From the NCBI GenBank assembly GCA_020722015.1, contig DYLQ01000010.1, forward strand, positions 1-50,135: a stretch of DNA of 50,135 nt, read 5' to 3'. The position numbers were made by a program, and so were the translations under genes. Every line of letters starts with the position of its first letter. The first letter of the stretch is position 1. The stretch comes from Thermotoga sp. (lineage in GTDB: Bacteria > Thermotogota > Thermotogae > Mesoaciditogales > Mesoaciditogaceae). This document shows positions 27,407 to 37,132 of the stretch, in pieces. Under the pieces are notes generated by a model, which was not told the origin of the DNA, ran no database searches, and saw only the letters and a program-made list of their open reading frames with translations.

Positions 27407-27706
27407 TCAAATTAAACCTTCAAGTTCCTGGATCTTGAATCCCGTTTTCAACTGAACGATGGCCTTCTTGAAAGATCTCGAATATCCTTCAGATCTGCCA
27501 TATCTTTTAGGCTTTCCTTTGACGTTTATTATCCTTACATCCGAAACCTGAACGTTGTAAAGCCTTTCAACGGTATTTCTGATGATATGCTTGTTTGACC
27601 TTACATCCACCTCAAACATATAAGTTGCATTTTTTACATTGGAAAGAGCTTTCTCTGTTATTAAAGGCCTCACCAAAATGTCATGAGGTGTCGTCTCATT
27701 TGGCAT
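27407..27706 (-). CDS. rplW: 50S ribosomal protein L23
   Basis: L23 (99 residues) lies at the exit tunnel and docks trigger factor and SRP. It contains DILVRPLITEKALSNVKN, NKHIIRNTVERLYNVQV and VRIINVKGKPKRYG. The second ATG, at 27706, is preferred because GGAGG lies nine bases before it; the ATG at 27712 is only three bases from the site. It overlaps the end of rplD. Confidence 0.96.
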   Translation of the reverse strand: MPNETTPHDILVRPLITEKALSNVKNATYMFEVDVRSNKHIIRNTVERLYNVQVSDVRIINVKGKPKRYGRSEGYSRSFKKAIVQLKTGFKIQELEGLI

Positions 27707-28367
27707 TACCATACACCTCCGTTATCTTCTCTATCGTGTGCTTCGTGAGAACAACCCAGTCAAATTTGATCAGATCGTAGACATTCAGTCCGTCGACGTT
27801 GATTTTACCTTTGCCGGGATTGTCCGCTATTATGACCTTTGCCGATTTTAAATTTCGAGAAGAAAGTTTGACATTCATTTGTTTGTCATTTTTTGTATCA
27901 AGTACGACAAAAGCGTTGTCAGACGGAACGATTTTCTTTAAAATATTAACAAATTCCTTCGATTTAGGCGCTTCCATCTCGAATTTATCAACGACCAATA
28001 TCTTGCCATCTTTCAACTTTGCAGAAAGCGCAGATTTAATCGCACCGACTTTCATCTTTTTGTTCAATCCTTCAGACCAATCTCTCGGTCTTGGCCCAAA
28101 AACAACTGCACCGTGGCGCCACAAAGGAGATCTTATAGATCCAGCCCTCGCACGTCCTGTGTGCTTTTGAGCCCATGGTTTTCTTCCACCACCGGAAACC
28201 TCTCCTCTGATTTTCGTAGAGGCTGTTCCCGCCCTTTTATCGGAGAGTTGCTTATGAATGTATCTGAAAAGCAAGTCTTTATTGGGTTCCAATTCAAAAA
28301 TGGACGAATTTAAAGAAATGGTTCCGACTTCTTTTCCTTCGATGTCTAAAACTTTTAACTCTGCCAT
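27696..28367 (-). CDS. rplD: 50S ribosomal protein L4
   Basis: L4 (223 residues) reaches into the exit tunnel and in E. coli regulates the S10 operon. The long loop is visible (RAGTASTKIRGEVSGGGRKP, WAQKHTGRARAGSIRSPLW). The ATG at 28367 (MAELKVLDIEGK) is seven to eight bases after AAGGTG. An ATG at 28373 overlaps the rplC stop and is less well spaced. Confidence 0.96.
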   Translation of the reverse strand: MAELKVLDIEGKEVGTISLNSSIFELEPNKDLLFRYIHKQLSDKRAGTASTKIRGEVSGGGRKPWAQKHTGRARAGSIRSPLWRHGAVVFGPRPRDWSEGLNKKMKVGAIKSALSAKLKDGKILVVDKFEMEAPKSKEFVNILKKIVPSDNAFVVLDTKNDKQMNVKLSSRNLKSAKVIIADNPGKGKINVDGLNVYDLIKFDWVVLTKHTIEKITEVYGNAK

Positions 28368-28369
28368 GA

Positions 28370-28999
28370 TCATTTCACCTTCCAGTTTTTGGCAGAACTT
28401 ATGTAAATCAAAGACCCACGAGCGCCGGGAACCGCACCTTTGACGGCGATAAGAGAATTATCTTTGTCAATTCTCACTATTTTGAGATTTGACATGGTTC
28501 TGTTAACATCTCCCATATGACCAGCCATATGCATTCCCTTCAGCACCTTAGCTGGTTCTGTGTGCATGCCTGTTGATCCATGTCTTGGAAATTTTGTACC
28601 ATGGGTTTTATCATGGCCGCCAAAATTCCATCTCTTAACTGCTCCCTGGAAACCTTTTCCCTTTGTTTTTCCCGAAATATCAACATGGTCTCCTTCGTTG
28701 AAAACAGATACATCTAAATTCTGGCCTATTTGATAATTCGCAACATCGTCAGTTCTCACTTCTTTAAGATGTCTTAGAGGGGAAACATTTGCCTTTTTGA
28801 AATGACCAAGCATCGGCTTAGTGACATGTTTTTCTTTAACAGGCTCAAATCCTATCTGAATGGAATTATACCCATCACTTTCGACTGTCTTTTTCTGAAC
28901 AACCACACACGGTCCGGCTTTAAGCACGGTAACAGGCACTGCACGGCCATCTTTGAATATCATCGTCATGCCAATTTTTTTGCCAAGTAACGCTTTCAT
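28370..28999 (-). CDS. rplC: 50S ribosomal protein L3
   Basis: L3 (209 residues) nucleates 50S assembly near the peptidyl transferase centre. It begins MKALLGKKIGMT and contains the signature FNEGDHVDISGKTKGKGFQG and RHGSTGMHTEPAKVLKGMHM. The ATG at 28999 has GGAGGTG upstream; an in-frame GTG two codons earlier is not needed. Confidence 0.97.
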   Translation of the reverse strand: MKALLGKKIGMTMIFKDGRAVPVTVLKAGPCVVVQKKTVESDGYNSIQIGFEPVKEKHVTKPMLGHFKKANVSPLRHLKEVRTDDVANYQIGQNLDVSVFNEGDHVDISGKTKGKGFQGAVKRWNFGGHDKTHGTKFPRHGSTGMHTEPAKVLKGMHMAGHMGDVNRTMSNLKIVRIDKDNSLIAVKGAVPGARGSLIYISSAKNWKVK

Positions 29000-29018
29000 C
29001 AACACACCTCCAGCCGTT

Positions 29019-29327
29019 TCAAAGTTTCAACTCTACTTCAACACCAGCCGGAAGATCCATTTTCATCAAAGATTCGACCGTTTGGGGTTGAACTTCTATT
29101 ATATCGATCAACCTCTTGTGAACTATTTTTTCGAAATGTTCTCTTGAATCTTTATCAATATGAGGAGATCTCAAAACACAATAAACTGTTCTCTCACTTG
29201 GAAGTGGTATCGGTCCTGAAACCTTTGCGTTGGTCTTTTTAACAGTTTCAACGATCTTCCTGGCTGATTGATCCAACAATTCGTAATCGTAAGCCTTCAA
29301 TTTTATTCTTATTCTGGATTTCGCCAT
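29019..29327 (-). CDS. rpsJ: 30S ribosomal protein S10
   Basis: S10 (102 residues) lies in the 30S head and also acts as the NusE antitermination factor. It begins [19 protein letters not shown] and has [24 protein letters not shown] lies before the ATG. It is the first gene of the S10 cluster, directly after tuf. The 46-base gap holds a small inverted repeat (GAGAGG/CCTCTC, 29349-29369) without a T tract. Confidence 0.97.
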   Translation of the reverse strand: MAKSRIRIKLKAYDYELLDQSARKIVETVKKTNAKVSGPIPLPSERTVYCVLRSPHIDKDSREHFEKIVHKRLIDIIEVQPQTVESLMKMDLPAGVEVELKL

Positions 29328-29373
29328 TCGAAAAACCTCCTTAAGCCAGAGAGGAATTCATCCCCTCTCACAA

Positions 29374-30570
29374 TCATTCAAGTATCTTAGAAACAACACC
29401 GGCTCCAACTGTTTTTCCACCTTCACGAATGGCAAACCTCATACTTTCCTCAAGGGCAACAGGCTTGATGAGTTCAACTGTCATGACCGTATTATCACCG
29501 GGCATGACCATTTCAACGCCATCCGGAAGTTTGGCTATCGTACCGGTAACATCTGCCGTCCTTATGAAAAATTGAGGTCTGTATCCTGGAATGAATGCCG
29601 TATGGCGTCCACCTTCTTCTTTTTTCAAAACGTAGACGTTGGCTTCGAATTTCGTATGAGGCGTTATCGTGCCAGGTTTAGCAAGCACCTGCCCTCTTTC
29701 GACTTCTTCCTTTTTAATGCCTCTTAAAAGGCAACCTATGTTGTCACCGGCCATACCTTCATCAAGCAATTTTCTAAACATTTCTATACCGGTAACGACT
29801 GTTTTCTGGGTCGGCCTCAAGCCAACAAGTTCAACTTCATCGTTGATGTGAATTTTACCACGTTCAACTCTGCCGGTTACGACTGTTCCGCGACCTGTTA
29901 TCGTGAAGATATCCTCAACTGGCATCAGGAAAGGCTTTTCGGTCTCCCTTTTTGGTTCGGGTATGTAAGTATCAGCGGCATTCATCAAATCAATGATGCC
30001 CTTCGCCCATTTATCATCAAGACTTGTCGCATCAAGTGCTTTCAAGGCGCTACCACGAATGACGGGAACTTCGTCACCCGGATACTGGTACTTTGTGAGC
30101 AATTCTCTTACTTCCATTTCAACAAGATCCACGAGTTCAGGGTCGTCAACGGCATCAACTTTATTTAAAAACACTATCATCGCTGGAACATTGACTTGAC
30201 GTGCGAGCAATATATGTTCTCTTGTTTGCGGCATAGGCCCATCGACGGCAGAAACGACGAGAATGGCTCCATCCATCTGGGCCGCTCCCGTTATCATGTT
30301 CTTTATGTAGTCGGCATGTCCAGGGCAGTCTATATGAGCATAGTGTCTTTTATCCGTTTCATATTCAACGTGGGAAACGTTTATCGTTATACCTCTTGCC
30401 TTTTCTTCCGGAGCCTTATCGATCTGATCAAACGGGACATATTCGGATTCTCCTTTCATAGAAAGGATCTTGGTTATCGCGGCTGTAAGTGTAGTCTTAC
30501 CATGATCTATATGTCCTATCGTCCCAATGTTAAGATGCGGCTTGTTTCTTACAAATTTTTCCTTTGCCAT
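29374..30570 (-). CDS. tuf: Translation elongation factor Tu
   Basis: EF-Tu (398 residues) carries aminoacyl-tRNA to the ribosome. The GTPase motifs are G1 [10 protein letters not shown]2 KARGITIN, G3 DCPGHADY, G4 NKVD and G5 GSALKA, followed by domains 2 and 3 ([30 protein letters not shown]). G1 is typical for bacteria except Ile for Val. GGAGG precedes the ATG. Only one tuf copy is in this window. Confidence 0.98.
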   Translation of the reverse strand: MAKEKFVRNKPHLNIGTIGHIDHGKTTLTAAITKILSMKGESEYVPFDQIDKAPEEKARGITINVSHVEYETDKRHYAHIDCPGHADYIKNMITGAAQMDGAILVVSAVDGPMPQTREHILLARQVNVPAMIVFLNKVDAVDDPELVDLVEMEVRELLTKYQYPGDEVPVIRGSALKALDATSLDDKWAKGIIDLMNAADTYIPEPKRETEKPFLMPVEDIFTITGRGTVVTGRVERGKIHINDEVELVGLRPTQKTVVTGIEMFRKLLDEGMAGDNIGCLLRGIKKEEVERGQVLAKPGTITPHTKFEANVYVLKKEEGGRHTAFIPGYRPQFFIRTADVTGTIAKLPDGVEMVMPGDNTVMTVELIKPVALEESMRFAIREGGKTVGAGVVSKILE

Positions 30571-30592
30571 TTAATTCTACCTCCTTGAACAA

Positions 30593-32674
30593 TTATTTAA
30601 CTTTTATAATTTTATCGGCAAAACTCTGTGGAACTTCAGAGTAATGTGAAAATTTCATCGTGTAAACTGCCCTTCCCTGACTCAAAGACCTTAAGATCGT
30701 TGCATAACCAAAAAGTTCTCCCAACGGCACCAATGCCTTTATTATTCTTGCATTGCCACGATTGTCAAAACTGGTTATCTGCGCTCTCTTGGAATTCAGA
30801 TCTGCAACGACATCTCCCATGTATTCAGTCGGTGTGGTTATCTCAAGTTCCATAATAGGCTCCATCATCTTTGGCTTTCCTTTAGTCAAAGCCTCTTTTG
30901 TGGCAAGAGAACCTGCTATCTTAAAGGCTATTTCCGAAGAGTCGACTTCATGATACGATCCATCGTAAAGCGTGGCTTTAATATCAACAACAGGATAACC
31001 ACCAAGGCTGCCTGAAGAAAGAGCTTCTTTTATCCCATCTTCCACTGCAGGAATATATTCCTTCGGAATTGTACCACCGATTATTTTGTTTTCAAAGGTA
31101 AATCCGCTTCCTCTTTCTAAAGGTTCAAATTTAACCCTTACATGCCCATATTGTCCTCTTCCGCCGCTTTGCCTTATATACTTACCTTCAGCATCAACTG
31201 GTACGGAAATGGTTTCCCTGTAAGCAACCTGAGGTTTACCGACCTGAGTTTTAACGTTGAATTCACGTAACAACCTATCTATGATTATCTCAAGATGCAG
31301 TTCCCCCATGCCAGCAAGAATTGTCTCACCGCTTTCCGGATCGATCAAAACCCTAAAAGTGGGATCCTCATCCATCAATCTCACAAGTGCGTCTTTCAGC
31401 TTTTGCTCGTCGTCTTTGCTTTGAGGCTCGACAGCTATCGATATGACGGGGTCCGGCACTTCGAGAGATTCAAGGATGATGGGATTATCTTCATCGCAAA
31501 GTGTATCTCCAGTCCTTGTATTTTTCAAACCTATGCAGGCAACTATATCACCCGGGCCGACGTAATCTATATCTTCTCTTTTATCTGCAAACATCAAAAG
31601 CAGGCGGGATACTCTTTCCTTTGTCCTTTTCGTCGAATTGTAAACGTAACTTCCCTTTTCAAGAATCCCTGAATATACTCTCAAATAAGTCAATTTCCCA
31701 ACGTATGGATCAGAAAATATCTTGAAAGCCAAAGCCGAAAACGATTCGTCTGCCGATGGCGTTCTGATGATGTCCTTACCGTCTGGGTCCTTTCCAAAAA
31801 CAGGAGGAAGATCCAAAGGGGAAGGCAGATAGTCAACGGCAGCATCGATAAGAGGCTGTACCCCTTTATTTCTGAAAGAAGATCCACAAAGTACGGGGAA
31901 GAACCTCGACTCTATGGTTCCCCGCCTTATGACGGATTTTATCTTTTCTATGGGCACATTTTCACCATCGAGATACAGCTGAAGTATTTCATCATCGATG
32001 TCGGCAAGTTGTGTCATAAGTTCGTCTCTCAATTCTTCAACTTTTTCGGAGAGGTTTGAAGGTACGTCTGAGTATTCCATCTGTGTACCAAGTTCATCGG
32101 TCCATCTTATGGCTTTCATGTTTATTATGTCGACAACACCTTCAAATGCACTTTCTGCTCCTATTGGATATTGGATGACAAGAGGTTTAGCACCGAGCTT
32201 GTCTATCATCGATTTGACAGACATATCGAAATCGGCTCCCATTTTGTCCATCTTGTTCATAAAAGCAATCCTTGGAACTCTGTATTTCGAAGCCTGATGC
32301 CAGACGGTTTCGGATTGAGGTTCAACTCCCGCAGAAGCATCAAAGACCGCGATTGCCCCGTCAAGTACTCTAAGTGAACGTTCTACCTCAATTGTGAAGT
32401 CCACGTGTCCGGGCGTATCGATAAGGTTAAAACGATGACCTCTCCAGTCAAAAGATATAGATGCCGAAGTTATGGTTATACCACGTTCTCTTTCCTGAAT
32501 CATCCAGTCCGTCGTGGTATTGCCATCGTCAACATTACCCATCGCGTGTTTTTTACCGGCATAGAAAAGAATTCTTTCCGTAGTCGTTGTTTTACCGGCA
32601 TCTATATGTGCCATTATTCCTATATTTCTCAACTTCTCAAGTTGAAGAACTTTTTCAGGCATTTTTACGTTCAT
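30593..32674 (-). CDS. fusA: Translation elongation factor G
   Basis: EF-G (693 residues) drives translocation on the ribosome. It has the GTPase motifs [31 protein letters not shown] and NKMD, followed by domains II to V, including [10 protein letters not shown] (domain IV) and the C-terminal [16 protein letters not shown]. The ATG at 32674 overlaps the rpsG stop (TGATG); another ATG six bases earlier is also possible. Neither has a strong binding site, so coupling to rpsG is likely. Confidence 0.97.
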   Translation of the reverse strand: MNVKMPEKVLQLEKLRNIGIMAHIDAGKTTTTERILFYAGKKHAMGNVDDGNTTTDWMIQERERGITITSASISFDWRGHRFNLIDTPGHVDFTIEVERSLRVLDGAIAVFDASAGVEPQSETVWHQASKYRVPRIAFMNKMDKMGADFDMSVKSMIDKLGAKPLVIQYPIGAESAFEGVVDIINMKAIRWTDELGTQMEYSDVPSNLSEKVEELRDELMTQLADIDDEILQLYLDGENVPIEKIKSVIRRGTIESRFFPVLCGSSFRNKGVQPLIDAAVDYLPSPLDLPPVFGKDPDGKDIIRTPSADESFSALAFKIFSDPYVGKLTYLRVYSGILEKGSYVYNSTKRTKERVSRLLLMFADKREDIDYVGPGDIVACIGLKNTRTGDTLCDEDNPIILESLEVPDPVISIAVEPQSKDDEQKLKDALVRLMDEDPTFRVLIDPESGETILAGMGELHLEIIIDRLLREFNVKTQVGKPQVAYRETISVPVDAEGKYIRQSGGRGQYGHVRVKFEPLERGSGFTFENKIIGGTIPKEYIPAVEDGIKEALSSGSLGGYPVVDIKATLYDGSYHEVDSSEIAFKIAGSLATKEALTKGKPKMMEPIMELEITTPTEYMGDVVADLNSKRAQITSFDNRGNARIIKALVPLGELFGYATILRSLSQGRAVYTMKFSHYSEVPQSFADKIIKVK

Positions 32675-33141
32675 CACCATCTGTAATGGGCAAAAGCTCT
32701 GTTTGCTTCTGCCATCTTTTGAACATCTTCGCGCTTCTTAACGGCTGTTCCCGTGTTAGAGTAAGCATTGAGGATTTCCTCAGCCAATTTTTCACTTATA
32801 GGCTTTCCTTTCCTGGCCCTTGCTGCATCGACTATCCATCTTACACCCAAAGAAGTCTTTCTTGGATCCTGAACTTCTATTGGCACTTGATAAGTTGCTC
32901 CTCCAACTCTTCTTGGTCTGACTTCAATAATCGGGGCAACATTTTCAAAAGCTTTTTTCAAAACCTCAAGCGGTTCTTTGCCACTCTTCTCTTTTATTAT
33001 ATCAAGAGCGGTGTAAAAATCTTTTTGGGCGACACTTCTTTTCCCATCCCACATTATCTTATTTATGAATCTTGTGACCAATTCATCATGATAAACGGGA
33101 TCAGGTGAAACTTTTCTTACTTCAGCCCTTCTCCTTCTCAT
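32674..33141 (-). CDS. rpsG: 30S ribosomal protein S7
   Basis: S7 (155 residues) nucleates the 30S head and in E. coli regulates the str operon. It begins [19 protein letters not shown] and contains [20 protein letters not shown] and [18 protein letters not shown] precedes the ATG. It lies between rpsL and fusA. Confidence 0.97.
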   Translation of the reverse strand: MRRRRAEVRKVSPDPVYHDELVTRFINKIMWDGKRSVAQKDFYTALDIIKEKSGKEPLEVLKKAFENVAPIIEVRPRRVGGATYQVPIEVQDPRKTSLGVRWIVDAARARKGKPISEKLAEEILNAYSNTGTAVKKREDVQKMAEANRAFAHYRW

Positions 33142-33167
33142 TTAAATACCTCCAAAGATCAAGCCGT

Positions 33168-33542
33168 TTACTTTTTTGGGCGTTTAACACCGTAACGGCT
33201 TCTTGCCTTTTTCCTGTTTTCAACACCCTGAGCATCCAATGTACCCCTTATTATCTTGTATCTTATTCCTGGCAGATCCTTTACCCTTCCACCTCTGACA
33301 AGTACAACTGAGTGTTCCTGAAGGTTGTGTCCTTCGCCGGGAATATAAGAGGTAACTTCAGCACCGTTAGTTAACCTTACCCTCGCTATCTTTCTCAAAG
33401 CGGAATTAGGTTTTTTTGGCGTCATGGTAGAGACACGAATACAAACCCCTCTTTTCTGAGGGTTACCACCGAGCGCCGGAGACTTGCTTTTGGTTTTTAA
33501 TCTTTCTCTTCCTTTTCTAATTAACTGATTAATAGTAGGCAT
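33168..33542 (-). CDS. rpsL: 30S ribosomal protein S12
   Basis: S12 (124 residues) lies at the decoding site. It begins [19 protein letters not shown] and has the conserved loops [15 protein letters not shown] and [20 protein letters not shown]; the lysines linked to streptomycin sensitivity in other bacteria (PKKPNS and GRVKDLPG) are present. It is the first gene of the block. GGAGG lies fourteen bases before the universal ATG, which is long; an in-frame TTG at 33566 exists but precedes that site. Confidence 0.96.
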   Translation of the reverse strand: MPTINQLIRKGRERLKTKSKSPALGGNPQKRGVCIRVSTMTPKKPNSALRKIARVRLTNGAEVTSYIPGEGHNLQEHSVVLVRGGRVKDLPGIRYKIIRGTLDAQGVENRKKARSRYGVKRPKK

Positions 33543-33591
33543 TTGATGACTCTTTGCCTCCTTCAAATTCGAAATTTGTTAACACTCAAGT

Positions 33592-33621
33592 ATTCTACAA
33601 CATAAGTGCACACTCAGTCAA
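33592..33621 (-). promoter_or_regulatory. Promoter of the str-S10-spc-alpha block
   Basis: On the minus strand TTGACT (33616-33621) and TAGAAT (33592-33597) are separated by 18 bases, about 50 bases before rpsL. No other comparable promoter was noticed inside the block, though it was not searched exhaustively. Confidence 0.7.
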
Positions 33622-33672
33622 GCACCTGTTTTGTACTAAATCTTTTTCAAATGCTTTGCAGATGGCTTCTCT

Positions 33673-35070
33673 TTATGACTTGCGCACCGTTTTCCTATAA
33701 GAGTCCCTTGTTTTACCAAATTTCGAGTATTTCTTTGAGTTATTCTGACGAGACTCATTTGAATATTCACGAACTTTTTCTATTGCTTTGAACTCTCTTT
33801 TTCTGAAATTCTTTTCGCTGATCTTCAAAAGTGCCGCAATCACATCAACTTCAGGAAATTTTTCAACCAATCCCTTAGCTTTATTGAGATATATCTTGTA
33901 ATTTTCGTCCGTAAGTTCGACTTTGATGCGATTGACAAGCACAGATTGACTTTTACTTTCGATCTCTTCTATTGAAGGTATTTCAAGTTTTTCCACCTTT
34001 GTTTTGGCATATCTTTCTATCTCATGCAGTTTGTAAATTTCCCTGCCTGTTACGAATGTAAAAGAAAGACCCGGTTTCCCCATTCTACCCGTGCGTCCTA
34101 TTCTGTGAATATAATATTCATTGTAATTCGGAAGGTCATAATTTATAACCATCTCAACATTTTTAATATCAAGTCCTCTTGCCGCCACATCGGTTGCAAC
34201 AAGTATTTTTGTGTTTCTTGACCTGAAAGTGCTCATAACCCTGTCTCTCTGACTTTGCCTTATATCACCGTGAATTGCATCAGCAGAGTAATGATTTTCT
34301 TTGAGAATTGTGACAAGGTCATCCACACCTTTTTTGGTGTTGCAAAAGATCATGGCACTTTGGGGATCGTAAATGTCGAAAAGTCTGAAAAGTAGTTCGC
34401 TCTTATCACTTTCTTTTACCAAAAAGTAATGTTGATCGATATTTTCAACTGTCAGTTCTTTTGAAGGCACTTTTATGAATATCGGAGATCTCTGAAATTT
34501 CTTTGTCAAATCCATTATTGGTTTTGGCATCGTTGCTGAAAACAAAACCGTCTGCCTTTCAGCGGATGTCTCATTCAAAATTGCCTCTATATCTTCTATA
34601 AATCCCATGTCAAGCATGTCATCGGCTTCATCTATCACAACGATCTTAACACTACCTAATTTAAGCGTTTTTCTTCTTATGTGATCAAGAATTCTTCCCG
34701 GTGTTCCGACGACTATTTCCGCTCCCCTTTTCAAAGCCTTTATTTGGTAAACTATTTCTTGTCCACCGTAAATTGCCACAACTTTTTGAGAATCCACAAT
34801 TTTTCTGAATTCATCGGCAACCTGAATTGTCAATTCCCGCGTTGGACACAAAACAAGAACTTGAAGATTTTCTCCTTTAAGATTTTCAATCGCCGGCAAA
34901 GCGTAAGCTAAGGTCTTCCCTGTTCCCGTTTGTGCTTGTCCTATAATATCTTTCCCCTCGAGAATAACAGGAATTGCCATAGATTGTATGGGAGTTGCCT
35001 CTTCAAATCCCATTTTCTCCAATGCCTTCAAAGTCTTTCCCGACAGGTTCAAATCTGAAAATTTACTCAT
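33673..35070 (-). CDS. DEAD-box RNA helicase
   Basis: This 465-residue ATP-dependent RNA helicase unwinds structured RNA, probably in ribosome assembly or RNA decay. Motifs in order: Q-motif (FSDLNLSG through PIQ), motif I AQTGTGKT, Ia PTRELTIQV, Ib TPGRILDH, II VIDEADDM, III SAT, IV MIFCNTKKG, V ATDVAARGLDI and VI HRIGRTGRMG. After the helicase core comes a short basic tail (NNSKKYSKFGKTRDSYRK). It lacks the RNA-binding domain of long DeaD proteins. The ATG at 35070 follows AAGGAAAGGA. It is transcribed toward rpsL with its own promoter. Confidence 0.93.
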   Translation of the reverse strand: MSKFSDLNLSGKTLKALEKMGFEEATPIQSMAIPVILEGKDIIGQAQTGTGKTLAYALPAIENLKGENLQVLVLCPTRELTIQVADEFRKIVDSQKVVAIYGGQEIVYQIKALKRGAEIVVGTPGRILDHIRRKTLKLGSVKIVVIDEADDMLDMGFIEDIEAILNETSAERQTVLFSATMPKPIMDLTKKFQRSPIFIKVPSKELTVENIDQHYFLVKESDKSELLFRLFDIYDPQSAMIFCNTKKGVDDLVTILKENHYSADAIHGDIRQSQRDRVMSTFRSRNTKILVATDVAARGLDIKNVEMVINYDLPNYNEYYIHRIGRTGRMGKPGLSFTFVTGREIYKLHEIERYAKTKVEKLEIPSIEEIESKSQSVLVNRIKVELTDENYKIYLNKAKGLVEKFPEVDVIAALLKISEKNFRKREFKAIEKVREYSNESRQNNSKKYSKFGKTRDSYRKTVRKS

Positions 35071-35197
35071 ACTTTTTTCCTTTCCTTTTTGTGAACTACC
35101 CTCAAACAAATTAGAACAAATGCAAATCATTCTACATGCACATGCACGTAATTCTCATCTCTTCATTAGAAATAGAGGGTCCTTCCATTCCTGATTA

Positions 35198-35226
35198 ATT
35201 ATACAGACAAAATAATTCGTTAACAA
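35198..35226 (-). promoter_or_regulatory. Promoter of the DEAD-box helicase gene, inside a direct repeat
   Basis: On the minus strand a consensus TATAAT (35198-35203) lies 17 bases after TTGTTA (35221-35226). The -35 falls within one copy of the repeat TTCGTTAACAA (35216-35226), found again at 35244-35254. The leader is about 120 bases long. Confidence 0.6.
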
Positions 35227-35252
35227 TTTTTATCGATTAAGAGTTCGTTAAC

Positions 35253-35277
35253 AAAGGCCGCCTGACTGGCGGCCTTT
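35253..35277 (-). terminator. Terminator hairpin after the 5'-nucleotidase gene
   Basis: A perfect 10-bp stem, AAAGGCCGCC (35253-35262) and GGCGGCCTTT (35268-35277) with loop TGACT, lies 12 bases past the stop. On the minus strand only TTTG follows, so the U tract is short. The stem is strong and GC-rich. Confidence 0.75.
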
Positions 35278-35289
35278 GATCATATGACT

Positions 35290-36861
35290 TTACTTGACTT
35301 CGGTCCACCTTGGTGTGAATGGATATGAATTTATCGGACTTATACTTTGTATGTATTCCTTAACCACATCGGCAAGCACATAACCCGTGTTGTAAGCTTG
35401 AGCATTTTTGAGCATAGAATAGTTATCCCCGCCGTTTGCCATGTAATCATTCGTGGCTATCATGTAGATCGTATCGGGGTCTATCGGTTTACCCTGCAAA
35501 AGGATATTTTCAACGCCATTTGGCGTTACCGTGTAAGTTAATCCCCATTCGTTCAACCTCGCACCGGTATCTTCAGGGTGTGCCACGGCTCCCCATTGAA
35601 TTGCCTTTAAAAGATCGGATCCTTTTATCTTCAATATGACAACAGTATTACCGAATGGAAGCACGGATAAAACAGTCTTATAGGTTATCGTACCTGCTGG
35701 AATAGGTGCACGAATCCCTCCGCCATTCATGAAAACTGCTTGAACTCCCATGCTTCCAAATTTCCATGCCACGGCATCCGTTATGAAGTGGCCTATAAGA
35801 GTATCTGATTTCCTTGGGCTATCATTCGCATTGGCAAAATCAACCTTTGAAAATCCTATTGGTTCGTTCAATTTTTTAGCACCGACAAGTTGGTAAGCCG
35901 TTAAAAGATCTGCTATGGCCACATCCGGCTTTATATCCTTAGAAACCGTTATCAATTTGTAAGTGTAACTCGCCACCTTGCCATTCTCGATTGTTAAATC
36001 AAGTCTCGCTATGTATTTTGAATAAGAGCCTGCTTGAATTATCAATGCACCGTTGACATCAAGAGGAGAAGTTACAGCCGTATGGCTATGACCGTCGAGG
36101 ATGACAGCCAAACCTGAAACACTCTGGGCAAGAGACACACTTCCGCCGTAAGGATTATCGGGAGGATCAAGTTTTTCAATTTTTGAAACGACAGAAGGAC
36201 TACCGGCAACACTTTGCTCGCTGTATCCGAAGATTCCAAGATGCGTTAAGGCTATGACTATGCCATCAGGCCCTACCATCTCGTGAAGCTTTGGAACGTA
36301 CTGCTGTGCAACTGCATCTGGAGAGAGAAAATCATAACCTTTGACGTATTCGGGATTACCTATGTACTCTGTCGTCTTTGTCGTTAAACCGAGAATGGCG
36401 ACCTTCAGGTCCGGAAAACTCTCGATCACGTAAGGGACACCGACAGTTTTATCCGTGCCTTTGTAAACGATATTGGCAGAAAGAAACGGAAAATCAGCCC
36501 ATGCCATTTGTCTTGAAAGTACCGACCACGGATGATCGAATTCGTGGTTGCCTATTGTCATAGCGTTAAGACCCATCATGTCAAGAGCAAGGATATCGGG
36601 TCTCGCGTAAAGCATGTCAGATTCGGGAACGCCTGTGTTGACATCACCTGCGTTAAGAAAGAGGAAATCCCACCCATTTGCCTGTGCTTCTGATCTTATC
36701 TGGTTTACGATCGTTGCCATTGCGGCAAATCCACCGTAATTTCCGTAAGGCCATGCATGACCGTGTGTGTCGTTGATTTCGAGAATGACGAGATGAGCTG
36801 ACATCGCCATAATGGACACGATCAAAAGCAAGATCGTGAAAACAACAAAAGCTTTTTTCAT
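35290..36861 (-). CDS. Exported 5'-nucleotidase / cyclic phosphodiesterase, UshA family
   Basis: This 523-residue secreted metallophosphoesterase probably hydrolyses extracellular nucleotides to nucleosides. It has a signal peptide (MKKAFVVFTILLLIVSIMAM). The metal ligands appear as EINDTHGHAW, LNAGDVNTG, TIGNHEFDHP, ALTHLGIFG and DGHSHTAV. The substrate-binding C-terminal domain has NGGGIRAPIPAG and NDYMANGGDNYSM. Length fits the family. It lies behind a tRNA gene and a terminator, with no clear promoter of its own in the 17-base gap before the ribosome binding site. Nucleoside salvage would fit with the purine transporter elsewhere in the window, but no direct link is seen. Confidence 0.92.
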   Translation of the reverse strand: MKKAFVVFTILLLIVSIMAMSAHLVILEINDTHGHAWPYGNYGGFAAMATIVNQIRSEAQANGWDFLFLNAGDVNTGVPESDMLYARPDILALDMMGLNAMTIGNHEFDHPWSVLSRQMAWADFPFLSANIVYKGTDKTVGVPYVIESFPDLKVAILGLTTKTTEYIGNPEYVKGYDFLSPDAVAQQYVPKLHEMVGPDGIVIALTHLGIFGYSEQSVAGSPSVVSKIEKLDPPDNPYGGSVSLAQSVSGLAVILDGHSHTAVTSPLDVNGALIIQAGSYSKYIARLDLTIENGKVASYTYKLITVSKDIKPDVAIADLLTAYQLVGAKKLNEPIGFSKVDFANANDSPRKSDTLIGHFITDAVAWKFGSMGVQAVFMNGGGIRAPIPAGTITYKTVLSVLPFGNTVVILKIKGSDLLKAIQWGAVAHPEDTGARLNEWGLTYTVTPNGVENILLQGKPIDPDTIYMIATNDYMANGGDNYSMLKNAQAYNTGYVLADVVKEYIQSISPINSYPFTPRWTEVK

Positions 36862-36885
36862 ACTCCTACCTCCCTATCAAAATTA

Positions 36886-36928
36886 AAATCCAGCATCAAC
36901 TCATCTTGATCAGATGAACGCTGGATTT
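36886..36928 (-). terminator. Terminator after tRNA-Pro
   Basis: On the minus strand AAATCCAGC (36920-36928) pairs with GCTGGATTT (36886-36894), and an inner stem TCATCT/AGATGA extends it. The stem is followed by TTAATTTT. It begins 5 bases past the tRNA CCA end and lies only about 25 bases before the 5'-nucleotidase start codon. Confidence 0.75.
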
Positions 36929-36933
36929 CGTTA

Positions 36934-37008
<75 letters not shown>

Positions 37009-37018
37009 TGTTGAAAAA

Positions 37019-37047
37019 AGTATACCATAAGATATCCAAAAAGACAA
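37019..37047 (-). promoter_or_regulatory. Promoter of tRNA-Pro, extended -10
   Basis: On the minus strand TTGTCT (37042-37047), a 17-base spacer and TATACT (37019-37024) are visible. TGG directly before TATACT makes an extended -10. Transcription would start a few bases before the tRNA 5' end. Confidence 0.75.
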
Positions 37048-37066
37048 TAGTACCTGATCAACTTTA

Positions 37067-37127
37067 AAATGCGGTCATTTGACTTTATCGTATGGGATTC
37101 CCGATCAGGTCGGGAACGATCGCATTT
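37067..37127 (-). repeat. Dispersed palindromic repeat, copy B
   Basis: In the minus orientation this copy runs AATGCGATCGTTCCCGA, then CCTGATCGGGAATCC, then CATACGATAAAGTCAAATGAC. It is the uninterrupted version of copy A at 4061-4179. It holds a 7-bp palindrome, TTCCCGA-tcagg-TCGGGAA, and its outer ends AAATGCG (37067) and CGCATTT (37121) are inverted repeats. It begins 5 bases past the stop of the SAM hydrolase gene, on the same strand. Confidence 0.7.
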
Positions 37128-37132
37128 GGCCT

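Noticed and set aside
29349-29369. GAGAGG/CCTCTC hairpin between tuf and rpsJ as a terminator or attenuator
   Set aside because: Only six base pairs and no T tract on the minus strand. The operon must be read through here.
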